A DNA stretch of 64,000 nt, taken from positions 612,756 through 676,755 of the forward strand of contig NZ_LT669940.1 of NCBI RefSeq assembly GCF_900128505.1, given 5' to 3'. Positions 63,033 to 64,000 of this stretch are shown in pieces. How positions within the stretch are numbered: the first letter of the stretch is position 1; each line of letters begins with the position of its first letter. The DNA is from Parabacteroides timonensis (GTDB lineage: Bacteria; Bacteroidota; Bacteroidia; Bacteroidales; Tannerellaceae). Under the pieces are notes generated by a model that was given only the letters and a program-made list of their open reading frames with translations, had not been told where the DNA came from and searched no databases. Made by a program: the position numbers and the translations under genes.

Positions 63033-64000
63033 ATGACAACAGCAGAACTAATTGCAGCCCGCCGTTCCGAACCCTGGAGGGAAGAACTGCGCAAAAGCAA
63101 AAAAAATAAAGAACGCACGGATATTCCCCGTGTAGAAATGAATGAACTCGATCCGGAGTACCGTAGCCATACCCGCTTGGAAGAGGTGAACCTGGGTCTG
63201 ACAAAGGAACAGGCCATGCAGGAGGCACAACGTTGCCTCGACTGTCCGAACCCGACCTGTATGGAAGGTTGTCCGGTAAGTATCAATATCCCGACATTCA
63301 TCAAGAATATCGAGCGCGGCGAGTTCCTGGAAGCAGCTAAAGTGCTTAAGGAAACCAGTGCTCTGCCGGCTGTTTGTGGTCGTGTTTGTCCGCAGGAGAA
63401 ACAGTGCGAAAGCAAATGTATTCATCTGAAGATGAAAAAGGCTCCGGTAGCTATCGGTTACCTCGAACGTTTCGCTGCCGACTACGAACGGGAGAGCGGC
63501 CAGATCTCAGTGCCTGAGATTGCAGAAAAGAACGGTGTCAAGATCGCCGTGATCGGCTCCGGTCCTGCCGGCCTTTCTTTTGCCGGCGATATGGCGAAGC
63601 GAGGATATGAAGTCACCGTGTTCGAAGCATTGCACGAGATCGGCGGTGTATTGAAATACGGTATCCCCGAATTTCGTCTGCCTAATAAGATCGTGGATGT
63701 GGAGATCGAAGGCCTTCGTAAGATGGGCGTGAAGTTCATATCCAACTGCATTGTCGGCAAGACGATCAGTTACGAGGATCTGCAAGAAGAAGGCTTCAAA
63801 GGTTTCTTTGCCGCCAGTGGTGCCGGCCTGCCCAACTTCATGAACATACCGGGTGAGAACCTGATCGGTGTCATGTCGTCCAACGAATACCTGACACGCG
63901 TCAACCTGATGGACGCAGCCAATCCTGAGAGCGATACCCCTGTGTTGCAAGGTAAGAAGGTAGCCGTGATCGGTGGAGGTAATACTGCGATGGACTCAGT
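63033..64000 (+). CDS. glutamate-synthase small-chain-like oxidoreductase, NfnB/SudA/GltA type (partial)
   Basis: The 322 codons visible run off the window end. The N-terminal Fer4_20 region has the [4Fe-4S] cysteines in CLDCPNPTCMEGCPV and CGRVCPQEKQCESKC. The FAD Rossmann motif IAVIGSGPAGLSFAGDMA, the GGVLKYGIPEFRLP segment and the start of the NADPH motif VAVIGGGNTAMDS follow. In tandem with the NfnA/SudB-like gene, an electron-bifurcating or transhydrogenase complex is more likely than assimilatory glutamate synthase; I infer this from context. Confidence 0.9.
   Translation, partial: MTTAELIAARRSEPWREELRKSKKNKERTDIPRVEMNELDPEYRSHTRLEEVNLGLTKEQAMQEAQRCLDCPNPTCMEGCPVSINIPTFIKNIERGEFLEAAKVLKETSALPAVCGRVCPQEKQCESKCIHLKMKKAPVAIGYLERFAADYERESGQISVPEIAEKNGVKIAVIGSGPAGLSFAGDMAKRGYEVTVFEALHEIGGVLKYGIPEFRLPNKIVDVEIEGLRKMGVKFISNCIVGKTISYEDLQEEGFKGFFAASGAGLPNFMNIPGENLIGVMSSNEYLTRVNLMDAANPESDTPVLQGKKVAVIGGGNTAMDS

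Overview
The window looks like chromosome of a gut Bacteroidales bacterium, most likely a Parabacteroides. The reasons are two SusC/SusD outer-membrane pairs, a hybrid two-component sensor-regulator, Bacteroidetes-type -7 promoter boxes (TAnnTTTG), a class III fructose-bisphosphatase, many Bacteroidetes-only DUF families, and a large DUF6383-type surface protein behind what looks like an invertible promoter. The assignment is by inference; no 16S gene is present.

Layout. 1-4585 (minus): an HU-like small protein, a TonB-dependent receptor and two overlapping LytS-type histidine kinases, one of which lacks its key residues. 4800-8274 (plus): a small lipoprotein candidate, a DUF4136 lipoprotein, a beta-barrel protein and an intact LytS/LytTR pair. 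8507-12155: a secreted esterase and a GH78 rhamnosidase. 12408-12700 (minus): three tandem tRNA-Asn(GTT) genes, divergent from a PfkB kinase followed by an S41 protease. 15795-27341: a polysaccharide utilisation locus (PUL1) with ECF sigma, FecR anti-sigma, STN-containing SusC, SusD, DUF3823, GH130 and GH2, probably for a mannose-containing glycan. 27731-30728 (minus): two tandem metallophosphoesterases and a nitroreductase. 30928-33468: an outer-membrane barrel protein. 33617-48932: PUL2, with a GH2 enzyme, SusC/SusD, a heparinase II/III-fold lyase, GH88 and a hybrid two-component regulator, probably for a uronic-acid polysaccharide. 49048-53265: a small Cys-rich protein, a 675-base regulatory stretch and the DUF6383 surface protein. 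53534-64000: mostly housekeeping genes (POT-type transporter, fbp, an ABC importer pair, MATE exporter, DUF4251, GroES-like protein, and an NfnA/NfnB-like flavoprotein pair cut by the window end).

Most notable signals. (1) A perfect 20-bp inverted repeat (49894-49913 / 50053-50072) encloses 139 bp that carries a good Bacteroidetes promoter facing away from the surface-protein gene at 50164. This is the layout of an invertible phase-variation promoter caught in the OFF state. (2) A 494-nt imperfect palindrome fills the gap after fbp (57014-57507), all parts sharing one centre. (3) Three unrelated intergenic regions carry four-copy arrays of a palindromic word at exact 22- or 23-bp period, each with its own private word. 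(4) One LytS-type kinase has lost both the phospho-acceptor His and the N-box Asn and overlaps an intact paralogue.
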